Assembly (NCBI GenBank): GCA_910584005.1
Contig: CAJTXR010000001.1
Coordinates: 248,001 to 312,000, forward strand
Source: an uncultured Anaeroplasmataceae bacterium
Lineage (GTDB): Bacteria > Bacillota_I > Bacilli_A > Acholeplasmatales > Anaeroplasmataceae
Direction: 5' to 3'
DNA length: 64,000 nt
The notes beneath the pieces were generated by a model. That model was not told the DNA's origin. It searched no databases and was given only the letters and a program-made list of their open reading frames with translations. Numbering within the stretch: position 1 is the stretch's first letter; each line of letters opens with the position of its first letter. This document shows positions 25,329-34,094 of the stretch, piece by piece. The translations under genes and the position numbers were made by a program.

Positions 25329-25969
25329 TATAACGATAAGGTTTTATGAATATATTCCATTCTTTGATTGGTTATGGGGTGATAAAAGGACAAATAATAA
25401 GCCTCTAAAGGAAATTGGAACGAATCCATTTGGATTGTGCTTCCATACTTCTTATCCCCAACAAGAGGATGACCAATTTCTGAAAATTGAGCTCGAATTT
25501 GATGAAATCTACCTGTATATAGTGTAATATCTACTAAACTAACTTCATGATCATGAATCGTTTTAGAAGCTAAAACCTTATATTCTAACCGAGCCTCTTT
25601 TCCCGATTCATCAACAAAGCTTTTTTTAGCCTCTTCATTTTTTTTAAGGCGATGACATAAAATTCCTTCTGTTAATTTCCCCTCCACAATCGCAAGGTAT
25701 CTTTTTTCAAATTGATGGCTTTGAATCTGTAAAGATAACCGTTTGGCTGCCTTTGAGGTTCTAGCAAAAACCATTACCCCACAAGTATTTAAATCCAACC
25801 GATGAACAAGTCCCAAATAGACATTTCCTGGTTTTTTATATTTTTCTTTTATATACTTCTTTAATATCGTGAGCATATCTTCTTTTAAAGAACCATCGGC
25901 TTGAGCTAATACTCCTCTAGGCTTATAGGCAACAATCAAATGATTATCCTCATAAAGAATTTCGACCAT
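25328..25969 (-). CDS. RluA-family RNA pseudouridine synthase
   Basis: 213 residues with the catalytic HRLD (56-59, Asp59) in GLVHRLDLNTCGVMVFA, the substrate Tyr/Arg region RYLAIVEG, and GRFHQIRAQFSEIGHPLVGDKKYG near the C terminus. No S4 domain is present, so it resembles the short RluA/TruC-like group rather than RluB/RluD; the exact uridine target is unknown. The ATG has GGAGAG 6 nt upstream, inside the end of the lysR gene (20-bp overlap), so both are co-transcribed. Confidence 0.92.
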   Translation of the reverse strand: MVEILYEDNHLIVAYKPRGVLAQADGSLKEDMLTILKKYIKEKYKKPGNVYLGLVHRLDLNTCGVMVFARTSKAAKRLSLQIQSHQFEKRYLAIVEGKLTEGILCHRLKKNEEAKKSFVDESGKEARLEYKVLASKTIHDHEVSLVDITLYTGRFHQIRAQFSEIGHPLVGDKKYGSTIQMDSFQFPLEAYYLSFYHPITNQRMEYIHKTLSL

Positions 25970-26846
25970 TTTGTTCTCTCCATCTCTTTATTTTTTTAAC
26001 TAAAACATGTAATACTTCTTTTTCAAAGCTATTTTGGCTATATAATAAATATATTTCTTGATAACATTTGAAATTTAGTAAATCCATTTTCTTTAAATCG
26101 GAATATTGAGAAGAAATTTCATCGTATAAGAATCCAATTCCATCCCGATTCTTAATCAATCGTCCTAAAGCAAAACTAGAATTGGTATAAAAAATAGATG
26201 CGTTTGACAAAGAAATATTCGCATTCTTTAATGCATACTTTGCTCGCTTTGTCATTCCTTCATTCTCATCCCCTAAAATAATGGGATTATTCTTTAGCAT
26301 TTCTCTTGTAATTCGTTTAATTTCTTTGAATTTTCCATTTCCATAACAAACAGGATGAATGAAAGAAGTTTTTAAGACTACACCATCAAAAGAGTCATCA
26401 TCATAAGCTGTATCTACAATTGCTAAATCAATACGCCCTTCCTTTAAGTCATTAAATATTTCATTTGCTTTTAAAACTGTAATTGTAATTTCTGCTTGAT
26501 AAACATCAAATAATAAATCTAAAAAAGAATTATCAGAAAGGATAGATAAGGAATTTTCTGTAATCCCTAAATGTAATATTTTTTTGGGTTGAAGAGATTT
26601 ATGAATGGCTTCTGATAGTTCTCTAGAATGGTCCATCATTCTTCTACCATATTCAGCTAAAATTGCACCTTGTTTCGTAAGTTCAAACGTTCGATTATTT
26701 TCAAAAATTTGAATGTCATATTCGTGCTCTAAGGATTTAATATGGTGGGTAACTGCTGGTTGAGTAATAAAAAGTTTTTGAGCTGTCTTAGTGTAATTTT
26801 TAATTTTAATTAAAGTTAATAACGTTAACAAACGTTGATCATCCAT
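25950..26846 (-). CDS. LysR-type transcriptional regulator
   Basis: 298 residues. The N-terminal winged helix-turn-helix (about 3-62) contains TLIKIKNYTKTAQKLFITQP and HHIKSLE; the rest is a periplasmic-binding-like effector domain. The family activates or represses neighbouring genes in response to a small ligand; here no divergent target gene is seen, so its target and effector are unknown. It starts with ATG 5 nt after GGAAGTG and has a textbook promoter that overlaps the end of mraY. Confidence 0.93.
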   Translation of the reverse strand: MDDQRLLTLLTLIKIKNYTKTAQKLFITQPAVTHHIKSLEHEYDIQIFENNRTFELTKQGAILAEYGRRMMDHSRELSEAIHKSLQPKKILHLGITENSLSILSDNSFLDLLFDVYQAEITITVLKANEIFNDLKEGRIDLAIVDTAYDDDSFDGVVLKTSFIHPVCYGNGKFKEIKRITREMLKNNPIILGDENEGMTKRAKYALKNANISLSNASIFYTNSSFALGRLIKNRDGIGFLYDEISSQYSDLKKMDLLNFKCYQEIYLLYSQNSFEKEVLHVLVKKIKRWREQNGRNSL

Positions 26847-26884
26847 ACTATCACTTCCATAAATATAATTTATAATCTTCTTTA

Positions 26885-26913
26885 ATTATATAAATTTTAT
26901 CTAATATTGTCAA
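26885..26913 (-). promoter_or_regulatory. Consensus promoter of lysR
   Basis: TTGACA, 17 nt, TATAAT on the minus strand: a perfect sigma-A match. It starts 5 nt after the mraY stop codon. Confidence 0.85.
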
Positions 26914-26917
26914 CGCC

Positions 26918-27847
26918 TTAAAAGATGGCAACAGCTAAAATAACCAAACCAATTTGGATAAGATAAAAGATTAAATCTATCGAGAATTCTTTATATCCAC
27001 AGGCCTCAAGATGATGATGAAAAGGGGCCATTTTAAATAATCGCTTGCCGTGAGTTCTTTTATAATAGCTTACCTGTAAGATTACAGATACTGTTTCAAA
27101 AATAAATAAGGAAGCCATAATCACAAACGCAAATAAAGAATCCAAATAAATACTTGTTATCGCATAGAAGGCTCCTAAACCTAATGCTCCTACATCTCCC
27201 ATGAATAAAAATGCTTTAGGGAAGTTAAAACACCAAAATACAAACAAAACAATATGAAAAGCCATAAGCAAATATAAAATTTCAAACTCGTTTTTACGGA
27301 AAGCAATAATCATCAGTCCAATTCCAAAAATTAGACTACAGCCTGAACATAAACCATCAACTCCATCCATTAGGTTCCATGCGTTTGAACTTGCAGTTAA
27401 AAGCCAAAGAATAAGTAATCCAAAAAACCATTTCAAATTGAATTTAAACCCAAAAACAGAAAGAATTGTACTATTTTCTTCTTTTAAATAGAAATAGAAA
27501 ATTACTGAGGCTAAAATCACTTCTATAATTAATTTAACTAAAGGGGATAAACCATCATTTTTTTTAAGGATGACAATCAATAAATCATCAATCATCCCTA
27601 AAATACCAAAACCTAAGGTTGCTAGAATAATCATTAGTGTCGTTTTAGAATATGGGATAAAAAAAAGAGGCAGTACTAAGAAAATAATACCGCCCATTGT
27701 AATTGTTCCATTCTTCTTTTTATGAGATTCTAATCCTAAAGTCCGTTCTGTTTGAGTTAAAAAACGAAAACCTTTAACATAAATACTATACAAAAATACA
27801 GAAAGTAAAGATAATGCTAAAAGTTTAATGACCTCGAATCCAATCAT
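26918..27847 (-). CDS. mraY: Phospho-MurNAc-pentapeptide transferase MraY
   Basis: Integral membrane enzyme that makes lipid I from UDP-MurNAc-pentapeptide and undecaprenyl phosphate. About ten membrane helices in 309 residues. Catalytic motifs: GMIDDLL, NAWNLMDGVDGLCSG, FMGDVGALGLGA and APFHHHLEACGY near the end. I choose the ATG at 27845-27847 because GGAGGT lies 5 nt upstream; the longer frame starting at 27907 lies inside murE. It overlaps murE by 23 bp, so murE-mraY are coupled. Confidence 0.96.
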   Translation of the reverse strand: MIGFEVIKLLALSLLSVFLYSIYVKGFRFLTQTERTLGLESHKKKNGTITMGGIIFLVLPLFFIPYSKTTLMIILATLGFGILGMIDDLLIVILKKNDGLSPLVKLIIEVILASVIFYFYLKEENSTILSVFGFKFNLKWFFGLLILWLLTASSNAWNLMDGVDGLCSGCSLIFGIGLMIIAFRKNEFEILYLLMAFHIVLFVFWCFNFPKAFLFMGDVGALGLGAFYAITSIYLDSLFAFVIMASLFIFETVSVILQVSYYKRTHGKRLFKMAPFHHHLEACGYKEFSIDLIFYLIQIGLVILAVAIF

Positions 27848-29249
27848 AGATGACCTCCAAATCAGAATAAGGATAACGAATTCCTTTAATATCCATATAT
27901 TTTTCACAGCCTTTACCTAAAACCAATAAGTAATCATTCTTTTTTAAGTTTTTTAATGCCTCTGCAATTGCTTCTTTCCGATCAACGATTACATGAACAT
28001 CTTTTTTAATATTTATAGTGATATCATTAATAATGTCCATAGGTTCTTCAAATCGAGGATTATCTGTTGTTAAATAAATTTCAGCATCCACTTCATTTAA
28101 AAAGTTTCCAATCAAGCCCCGCTTTTCTTTTTCCCGATTTCCCCCACAACCAAGAAGGATTGTCAGTTTTCCCTTGCAAAGCCGTAACCCTTCTAAAATC
28201 ACCCGCTTTGTAGCTTCATAGGTATGAGCATAATCAATAATGATGCAGCGATGATCAAAGCAGATTCGATTCATTCTGCCTGAAACAGGCTGAAAGTTAC
28301 TCAAAAATCCAACATAGTGGACATAAGGAATATGATATATTTCACAAAGAGGTAATATAGATAACGCATTATATATATTGAATTCTCCAATTAAATTTGA
28401 TTTAAATAATAAATTTTTTGCATAAAAAGAAATTCCTGTTTCTTTGATATAATTCATCGTTCCCAAGTAATCACAGGCTTGATTCATCCCATAAGTAATT
28501 ACTTTGGCATCGGTATGCTTTATAATTTTACTGCTTTCTTCATCATCCTGATTTATAATTGCATAAGAGGAAGGTTTAAGCTTTATAAAAGGAATAATTT
28601 TACAATATAAGTATTTAGCCATGGTTTGATGATAATCTAAATGATCCTCAGAAAAATTTGTAAATATTAGACATTCAAAATTCATTCCATAGACTCGCAT
28701 TTGATCTACAGAAATGCTAGATACTTCCATAAAAACATAGCGAATTTTTTCCTTTTTTGCAATTGTTAAATAATGGTAAATTGTAAGAATATCAGGCGTT
28801 GTATTATAAATTGAAAATTCATGATTTTTGTAAAAAATTCCATTCGATCCTATGAGCATTGCATCTAGATGAAGATAATTAAAAAAATGATAAGCAATTG
28901 TTGAAACCGTAGTTTTGCCATTCGTTCCAATAACTCCAACAAGATGTAATTTTTTAGACACATCTTTATAGTAATATTTTGCAAGAATGGCCAAAGTTTT
29001 TCTTTCATCCTCAACAATAATATAGTTTATTGAGTCATATTTTTTATCTGCTGAGCTTGTAACAATTGTTTTCGCACCCTTTTGGATTGCTTCTTCAATG
29101 AATTGTTCCCCATTTTTTGAATTACCATGAATTGCAATAAAAATAGAATTTTCAATGCATTCTCTACTATCAATTGTTATTTTTTTTATTTCATGGTTAT
29201 TTTTTACTTTTTTCAAATGTGCCATTGTACATAATGTATTGACCTTCAC
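27825..29249 (-). CDS. murE: UDP-MurNAc-tripeptide synthetase MurE (meso-DAP type)
   Basis: Mur ligase adding the third residue to UDP-MurNAc-L-Ala-D-Glu. ATP-binding GTNGKTT (about 108-114), the carbamoylated Lys region and the C-terminal specificity loop TTDNPRFEE: DNPR is the signature of meso-DAP-adding enzymes, in line with dapF and lysA elsewhere in the window. About 474 residues with the GTG start at 29247-29249, which gives the usual N terminus before ITIDSR; an ATG at 29267 or the ATG at 29223-29225 are alternatives, and no site is decisive. mraY follows with overlap. Confidence 0.92.
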   Translation of the reverse strand: MKVNTLCTMAHLKKVKNNHEIKKITIDSRECIENSIFIAIHGNSKNGEQFIEEAIQKGAKTIVTSSADKKYDSINYIIVEDERKTLAILAKYYYKDVSKKLHLVGVIGTNGKTTVSTIAYHFFNYLHLDAMLIGSNGIFYKNHEFSIYNTTPDILTIYHYLTIAKKEKIRYVFMEVSSISVDQMRVYGMNFECLIFTNFSEDHLDYHQTMAKYLYCKIIPFIKLKPSSYAIINQDDEESSKIIKHTDAKVITYGMNQACDYLGTMNYIKETGISFYAKNLLFKSNLIGEFNIYNALSILPLCEIYHIPYVHYVGFLSNFQPVSGRMNRICFDHRCIIIDYAHTYEATKRVILEGLRLCKGKLTILLGCGGNREKEKRGLIGNFLNEVDAEIYLTTDNPRFEEPMDIINDITINIKKDVHVIVDRKEAIAEALKNLKKNDYLLVLGKGCEKYMDIKGIRYPYSDLEVIYDWIRGH

Positions 29250-29474
29250 GGGTATCACCATTATCATTTTATGTAGAAAAAGTTATTTTAATCATATAAT
29301 TTGAAACTAAATTAATTTATATTTGGGGAATAGCTCTTCTTTTAAATCTCATCTACACCTACGTGAACTAAAGAGAGTATACAGTTTAAACCAAAGAAAA
29401 CAAATAAACATGCTTTTCATTTTTAAATTGTACTTTATTTGACAACAAACAAAAAAAAGTGATAAACTATCGCT
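29250..29474. other. 225-bp divergent intergenic region
   Basis: AT-rich spacer between murE (minus) and the broken plus-strand gene. I see one promoter for the plus side (29439-29468) and no gene, repeat or clear terminator in the rest. Confidence 0.5.
29439..29468 (+). promoter_or_regulatory. Promoter of the broken GNAT-like/membrane gene
   Basis: TTGACA, 18 nt, TAAACT. The ATG at 29475 is only 6 nt past the -10, so the transcript would start at or next to the start codon (leaderless). Confidence 0.55.
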
Positions 29475-30161
29475 ATGAAAATTATACAATACAAATCTGA
29501 GTATTTTACATACACAGTAGACCTTCTTAAAAAAACAAAAAATATAGTCAAAACATCTTCAAATATTTTTGATAGTATAGCTCGTTTATTTGAAAATGCC
29601 TACACAAACGAAACTGAGCTCAATCAGCTTTTTTCTAAGGCGTACACCATTCTTGCAGTTGAAAGCGAAATTCCAGTCGGTATTGCAAGCATGGATAAAG
29701 ATGGCATTATCGGAATTTTTGCAGTAGATGAGGAAAAAGATAGATCAAAAATAAGCATACGTTTGGCTGATAAATTAAATCAAAAAGCAATGAAAAAAGA
29801 ATTGGAGATGCTTACTGTCTTTCCTAATGATGGAAAAGCAAAGCTCTTTTTAGACATGAATTACGAAACCTTTGATGCAGCCTCAGGAGAGTTCGGTGTT
29901 GAAGACAAATTTATGTTGGTAAAAAGAATTAAACTAAAAGATGAGGTAGAATTTTTTGATGAGCAAGGTAAAAAACTAATGCTTAATCCAGCTAAAAAAA
30001 TTAGAGTTGAGGGTACTCATTCCGTATTTCCCTTCTTCTTTTTTGGATTAGCTTGCTTTTTTGCTTTTCTTTTCATAATTATTACAGCAACAACATACGA
30101 TCCGAATGAATTTACAAAAAGTCTTGCAGTATTTATTGGGATTGGCTTAATTTTTTGGTAG
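29475..30161 (+). pseudogene. 5' part of frame-broken GNAT-like membrane protein
   Basis: 228 codons. The first ~145 residues resemble a degenerate GNAT acetyltransferase (long helix 1, YTILAVESEIPVGIASMD, then a DRSKISIRLADKLNQKA helix), followed by a linker and hydrophobic helices from about 182. The frame stops (TAG) in the middle of the second hydrophobic helix right after a T6 run, and the -1 frame carries on the same helix into the next reading frame. Restoring one T (T7) would give a continuous hydrophobic helix and one protein of about 543 residues. The gene stands alone on the plus strand between murE and a tRNA gene, with no Shine-Dalgarno. It could be a recent mutation, a phase-variable tract or a sequencing error. 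Confidence 0.6.
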
Positions 30162-31105
30162 CTCTTGGCGTACTAATATTCTATCTCGTAAGAGCTGCAA
30201 GATTTAAGAAAAAAGTACTTTCAATGAATATCACTACTGGCATTATAACTGGATTAACTGAAGATGTTGTAAGAGTTAGAGAAGATAACCATACGACAAG
30301 CGAATTTGGCAGGATAAAATGCACATACGCTGATATTACTTATGTTTTTTATGATGAAAACATGCAAAAATTTGAAGCGAAATTTAGCTATAAATATAAT
30401 GGAAAAGCTCCTTATTTTTATCACGGACAAAAACTGATTATTGCGTATGATTCCAAAGAGAGTTTTATTCTAAATAAGTATACACTCCTTAAAGAACAAA
30501 AGCGATCTAATGATATTATAGAATCTAAAATACTAGATAACGATGAAGAAAAAACCATATCTTCTAATGAAAAGTTCTTTCAAAGCTATGTGCCAATAAA
30601 TGGTGTAAAAAGATATTACACCTACTCTATTTCATTTTTTGTGATGCTTGTAATTACACTCATAGCAACGTTAATTCTAAGTATAATCGGTGCCGTAAAC
30701 TCAAATCTTACTTTCATTCAATTTTGGGTTAAATTTTGGCCATTTCATGTATTTGTGTTGATCGTAACAGGAATACCTTCTACAATATTTACGGTAATCC
30801 CTCTACGAGCAAATCTTAAATATAAAAAAGGAATTAAACAGCAAAACATTATCCTTTATGATGGACAAATCGTTTATTCTTCACCAATATATAAAGAGGA
30901 TAATCGATTTAAATTTTTTTGTGAGTATAAAGAAAATGGGGAAAAAAGAAAAATAGCTGTTCCTAAAATTATTGGTGCTGTAATGCTTAAAAAAGGAAAA
31001 ACTTCTGTAAAAGTTGCTTCTTTTAAAGATTACAAAATTGTTGTTGTAAAAAAAGGCAAATTTCCAGATAGTTTAAAGCGGTTTAACAAAAACGATACAA
31101 TATAG
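30155..31105 (+). pseudogene. 3' part of the same gene: membrane protein with two beta-rich domains (DUF3592-like)
   Basis: 316 codons, opened by a TTG that lies inside the preceding frame with no ribosome site. It starts with the second half of a membrane helix (LGVLIFYLVR), then a beta-rich soluble domain (about 20-110) of the G-x-I-T-G-L-x(n)-Y-x-D-I-x-Y-x-F type seen in DUF3592-like proteins, two more membrane helices (about 165-235), and a second domain of the same style at the C terminus. Function unknown. It is best read as the continuation of the preceding frame after a one-base loss. Confidence 0.6.
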
Positions 31106-31221
31106 ATATTTCGTAATTTAAAATAAATATTGGATGGTTTTCCTGCCTTATGATACTCTCTTAAGGCTTCTTCTTGGAGGTTAGACTCCAAAACCCACCA
31201 ATTCTTCAGTCTATAAAATCT
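31106..31221 (-). other. Possible decayed coding remnant between the broken gene and tRNA-Lys
   Basis: The minus strand here can be read as protein-like sequence containing LQEEALREYHKAGKP, without a credible start or stop of its own. The same stretch holds two short perfect inverted repeats: GCCTTA/TAAGGC and TTGGAG/CTCCAA. Origin unknown; no family recognised. Confidence 0.3.
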
Positions 31222-31249
31222 AAAAAAAGAGGGTGACACACCCTCTTTT
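31222..31249 (-). terminator. Terminator of tRNA-Lys (probably bidirectional)
   Basis: Stem AGAGGGTG/CACCCTCT with flanking A-T pairs and a 3-nt loop; seven T follow on the minus strand and four on the plus strand. Confidence 0.8.
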
Positions 31250-31275
31250 ATATCTTTATTTTATGTTAATTTAAA

Positions 31276-31351
31276 TGGTGGACCCTTGGAGACTCGAACT
31301 CCAGACCCACTGATTAAGAGTCAGTTGCTCTACCAACTGAGCTAAGGGTCC
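31276..31351 (-). tRNA. tRNA-Lys (anticodon CUU)
   Basis: Seven-bp acceptor stem GGACCCT/AGGGTCC, discriminator A and an encoded CCA; D arm with AGCTCAGTTGGTAGAGC; anticodon stem ACTGA/TCAGT closing the loop CTCTTAA, so the anticodon is CTT; TTCGAGTC in the T arm. 76 nt including CCA, with its own promoter and terminator. Confidence 0.96.
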
Positions 31352-31370
31352 ATTTTTGCTTGCATAAAGT

Positions 31371-31399
31371 ATTATATAAAACTATGCTTTTAAAGTCAA
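31371..31399 (-). promoter_or_regulatory. Promoter of tRNA-Lys
   Basis: TTGACT, 17 nt, TATAAT on the minus strand, 19 nt upstream of the mature 5' end. Confidence 0.8.
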
Positions 31400-31416
31400 G
31401 AAAAATAATTATTTTT

Positions 31417-32037
31417 TTAATTTTTTTCTTCTCCTATCAAATGATATGCATAATTTAAAAGAATTTCTCTTTGATTTTGAATTTTCCTCTTTTGGACTAG
31501 CCTTAGTAAATGTTTAAGGACAAATGAAATTTCTTCTTCTTTAAATCCGATACATTTTAAATCTTCTGGGTCAAGGTCTAATTTTCTTTCCTTCCAATGT
31601 TTCTTATTTTGAATGAAAGAAAGTGCGTATTCCTCAATCAAATCAATAGTATATATTTCTTCGATTTGATTTTTATGAAGGGCATAAGCCCTTTTTAGAG
31701 TAAATAAATTTTTGATTTGTTCTTCTTTAAATGTTTCAAGTAATTGAAAAATGGAGGTTTCACTGGCCTCTATCTTTTTAAACATATGCGTGATTAATTC
31801 TCCCGCATTTTGAAGAACTTGCTTATCTAACTGTAGTTGATATAAAAGATCAATCTCCCTTGGAGAAGTATATAATAAACTCGCTATTCTTACTTCTAAA
31901 ATCGGTAGAGTATATGTATACGTTTTATAATCTTTTACACAAGAAAAAAAAGAGGACAGGATTTTGACATCTTCTGCATCTTGGATATCCTTTAAAAGTA
32001 TCTCTAACAGCTTTTGTTTGTAATCCTGCTTCTCCAT
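31417..32037 (-). CDS. Small helical protein resembling the tail of a CCA-adding enzyme
   Basis: 206 residues, all helical in appearance. The last ~60 (DLDPEDLKCIGFKEEEISF then a LKHLLRLVQKRKIQNQRE helix) follow the pattern of the body/tail end of tRNA nucleotidyltransferases (L-x-P-x-D-L-x-x-x-G-x-K then E-x-L-x-x-x-V-x-x-G-x-x-x-N-x-R-E), and the middle could be the preceding helical domain. The N-terminal nucleotidyltransferase head with its GxS and DxD motifs is absent, so the protein cannot be an active CCA enzyme. Its ATG overlaps the map stop (TAATG). It may be a truncated, repurposed paralogue; the assignment is tentative. The next gene is tRNA-Lys. Confidence 0.45.
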   Translation of the reverse strand: MEKQDYKQKLLEILLKDIQDAEDVKILSSFFSCVKDYKTYTYTLPILEVRIASLLYTSPREIDLLYQLQLDKQVLQNAGELITHMFKKIEASETSIFQLLETFKEEQIKNLFTLKRAYALHKNQIEEIYTIDLIEEYALSFIQNKKHWKERKLDLDPEDLKCIGFKEEEISFVLKHLLRLVQKRKIQNQREILLNYAYHLIGEEKN

Positions 32038-32843
32038 TAATGTGCTAGAATTTCAATACCAGTTTCTGTGATTAAAACTGTATATTCAAATTGACTAGAC
32101 CATCCTCCATCATCTGTATATATTGTCCAATTGTTTTCTGCATCTAAAAAGACATGTCTTGATCCTTCATTAATCATGGGCTCAATAGTAAATACCATTC
32201 CTGGAAATAAAACCATACCTGTATTTTTTTGCCCATAATGGTAAATAAATGGATCTTCATGAAACTCTATTCCTACTCCATGGCCACCGACTTCGTGAAC
32301 AACACTAAATCCATTTTCTTTTGCATGCTTTTCTATCACATAGCCTATATCTCGCAATCTAGAAAAGGGTTTAATATAAGATACTGCCAAATCTAAGCAT
32401 TCCTTAGATACTTGAACTAACCGTTTTGCTTCTGCATCTACGTTGCCAATTAAAAAGGTTCTAGAAGCATCTGCATAATACCCTTTATAGATTGTTGTGC
32501 AATCGACATTTATAATATCCCCATTTTTTAAAATTGTATGCACATCTGGTATACCATGGCATACTTGATCATTGATGCTTGTGCATACACTCTTGGGAAA
32601 CCCCTCATAATTTAAAGGTGCACATATACCACCATATTCCTTTGTCTTACTTGAAACCATTTGTTCAATATCTTCAGTAGACATTCCAGGATGAATATGC
32701 TGTTCAATATAATCTAATACTTTGGTATTAATAATCCCTGCTTGACGGATCCCTTCGATTTGTTCTTTTGTTTTAATCATTTCTTTTTTGGGAGTGGGAA
32801 TTCCTAATTTTTGATATTTCTTTTCTAATTCCTCAAAATTCAC
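32037..32843 (-). CDS. map: Methionine aminopeptidase, type I
   Basis: Removes the N-terminal Met from nascent proteins. About 268 residues. The five metal ligands of the pita-bread fold are seen: DCTTIYKGYYADASRT (two Asp), GGHGVGIEFHEDP (His), FTIEPM (Glu) and the final QFEYTVLIT (Glu). An N-terminal extension of about 35 residues is rich in Lys and Glu. The GTG at 32841-32843 is taken as start since AAGGTGA lies 5-7 nt upstream; the GTG three codons earlier overlaps that site. It lies 12 nt after folC. Confidence 0.94.
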   Translation of the reverse strand: MNFEELEKKYQKLGIPTPKKEMIKTKEQIEGIRQAGIINTKVLDYIEQHIHPGMSTEDIEQMVSSKTKEYGGICAPLNYEGFPKSVCTSINDQVCHGIPDVHTILKNGDIINVDCTTIYKGYYADASRTFLIGNVDAEAKRLVQVSKECLDLAVSYIKPFSRLRDIGYVIEKHAKENGFSVVHEVGGHGVGIEFHEDPFIYHYGQKNTGMVLFPGMVFTIEPMINEGSRHVFLDAENNWTIYTDDGGWSSQFEYTVLITETGIEILAH

Positions 32844-32855
32844 GTGTATCACCTT

Positions 32856-34094
32856 CTACTTAAATAATATTCTTGCCATACTAATAAAATGAAGTGAACC
32901 TGTAATTAGTAATATTTCATCTTGTTTTAAACTTTGATATGCTTGCCCTATTGCTTGCCGATAATCAGGTATCAATTCATAGGGCTTAGAAGTAAACGTT
33001 TCAAAATATGTTACCTCTGTCGCTCTTTTATCTTCTATGGTAGTAAAATAATATTGTTCAGCAATTTCATCTAATAGATGAAGCATTTGATCAATTGCTT
33101 TATCATGAAGAGCTGTAAAAACAACCTTTATTTTAGAAGTTGGATACTTTTGTTTTATACTTTCAGCAAGTGCAATAATCCCATCAATATTGTGAGCCCC
33201 ATCTAGAATTACTTGGGGACATATTTCTTCAAACCGACCTGGCCAAGTGGTAGAGGATAGCACCTTTTGAATTTCTTCATAAGGAATTTCTGGAAAAAGG
33301 TATTCAATTACCGAAATTGCTAAGCTCGCATTCCATGCCTGATAGTAAGCATTCATTTTGGTATAATAAGTTTTCCCACGAAATGAAAAGGATAAAATAT
33401 CATCAGATTTTACATCCGTAACTTCTTGATAGATAAAATGCATAGGAATAGAATTTTTAATTGCATACTCTTTAAAGAAGGCTTGTAATTTAGGATGAAC
33501 TGCTGTAAAACAAGGATGATTTGACCGGGTAATCCCTAGTTTATGAAAAGCAATCTCTTCTAATTGATTGCCCAACTGAGCCATATGATCATACCCAATA
33601 TTCGTTATAACCGAAACATCTGAATCCATACTATTTGTAGCATCTAATCTGCCACCTAAACCACATTCAATAACTGCATATTCTATATTCATTTCTTGGA
33701 AATAGAATAAAGCCATTAGATAAGTCAATTCAAAAAAGGGAATTGTATCCTCATATTGTTGTTGATACTTTTTTGCATAGTCATATAAAAGATTACAATA
33801 GTGAATTACTTTTTCATCTGAGATGAACTCTTGACCCACTTGAATTCTTTCATTAAAACAAAGTACATAAGGAGATACAAAAAATCCCACCTTATATCCA
33901 AGAGATGCAACCATATTTTTTATAAAGCATGCAGTTGATCCTTTTCCATTCGTTCCAGCAATATGAATAATTTTATAATTTTTTTGAATTTTTAACTCTT
34001 TAATGCAAGTTGTAATTCGAGATAAATCCTCTCTCTTTTTTAGTTTTTTTTGAGCATAAAGCCAATCCAATGCTTCATTAAGATGATAAAACAT
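32856..34094 (-). CDS. folC: Folylpolyglutamate synthase / dihydrofolate synthase-type Mur ligase
   Basis: 412 residues of the Mur ligase superfamily: P-loop AGTNGKGST (46-54), SPYVLCFNERIQV, the ECGLGGRLDATN motif and the C-terminal DGAHN. It adds glutamates to folates and may also form dihydrofolate. The ATG overlaps the valS stop (TAATG), so translation is coupled; pairing of valS with folC is common in Gram-positive genomes. Confidence 0.95.
   Translation of the reverse strand: MFYHLNEALDWLYAQKKLKKREDLSRITTCIKELKIQKNYKIIHIAGTNGKGSTACFIKNMVASLGYKVGFFVSPYVLCFNERIQVGQEFISDEKVIHYCNLLYDYAKKYQQQYEDTIPFFELTYLMALFYFQEMNIEYAVIECGLGGRLDATNSMDSDVSVITNIGYDHMAQLGNQLEEIAFHKLGITRSNHPCFTAVHPKLQAFFKEYAIKNSIPMHFIYQEVTDVKSDDILSFSFRGKTYYTKMNAYYQAWNASLAISVIEYLFPEIPYEEIQKVLSSTTWPGRFEEICPQVILDGAHNIDGIIALAESIKQKYPTSKIKVVFTALHDKAIDQMLHLLDEIAEQYYFTTIEDKRATEVTYFETFTSKPYELIPDYRQAIGQAYQSLKQDEILLITGSLHFISMARILFK

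Noticed and set aside
31030..31239. Minus-strand 69-residue protein gene
   Set aside because: The start lies in the terminator stem and the frame runs into the end of the plus-strand gene; only the middle part looks protein-like, so it is listed as a remnant only.
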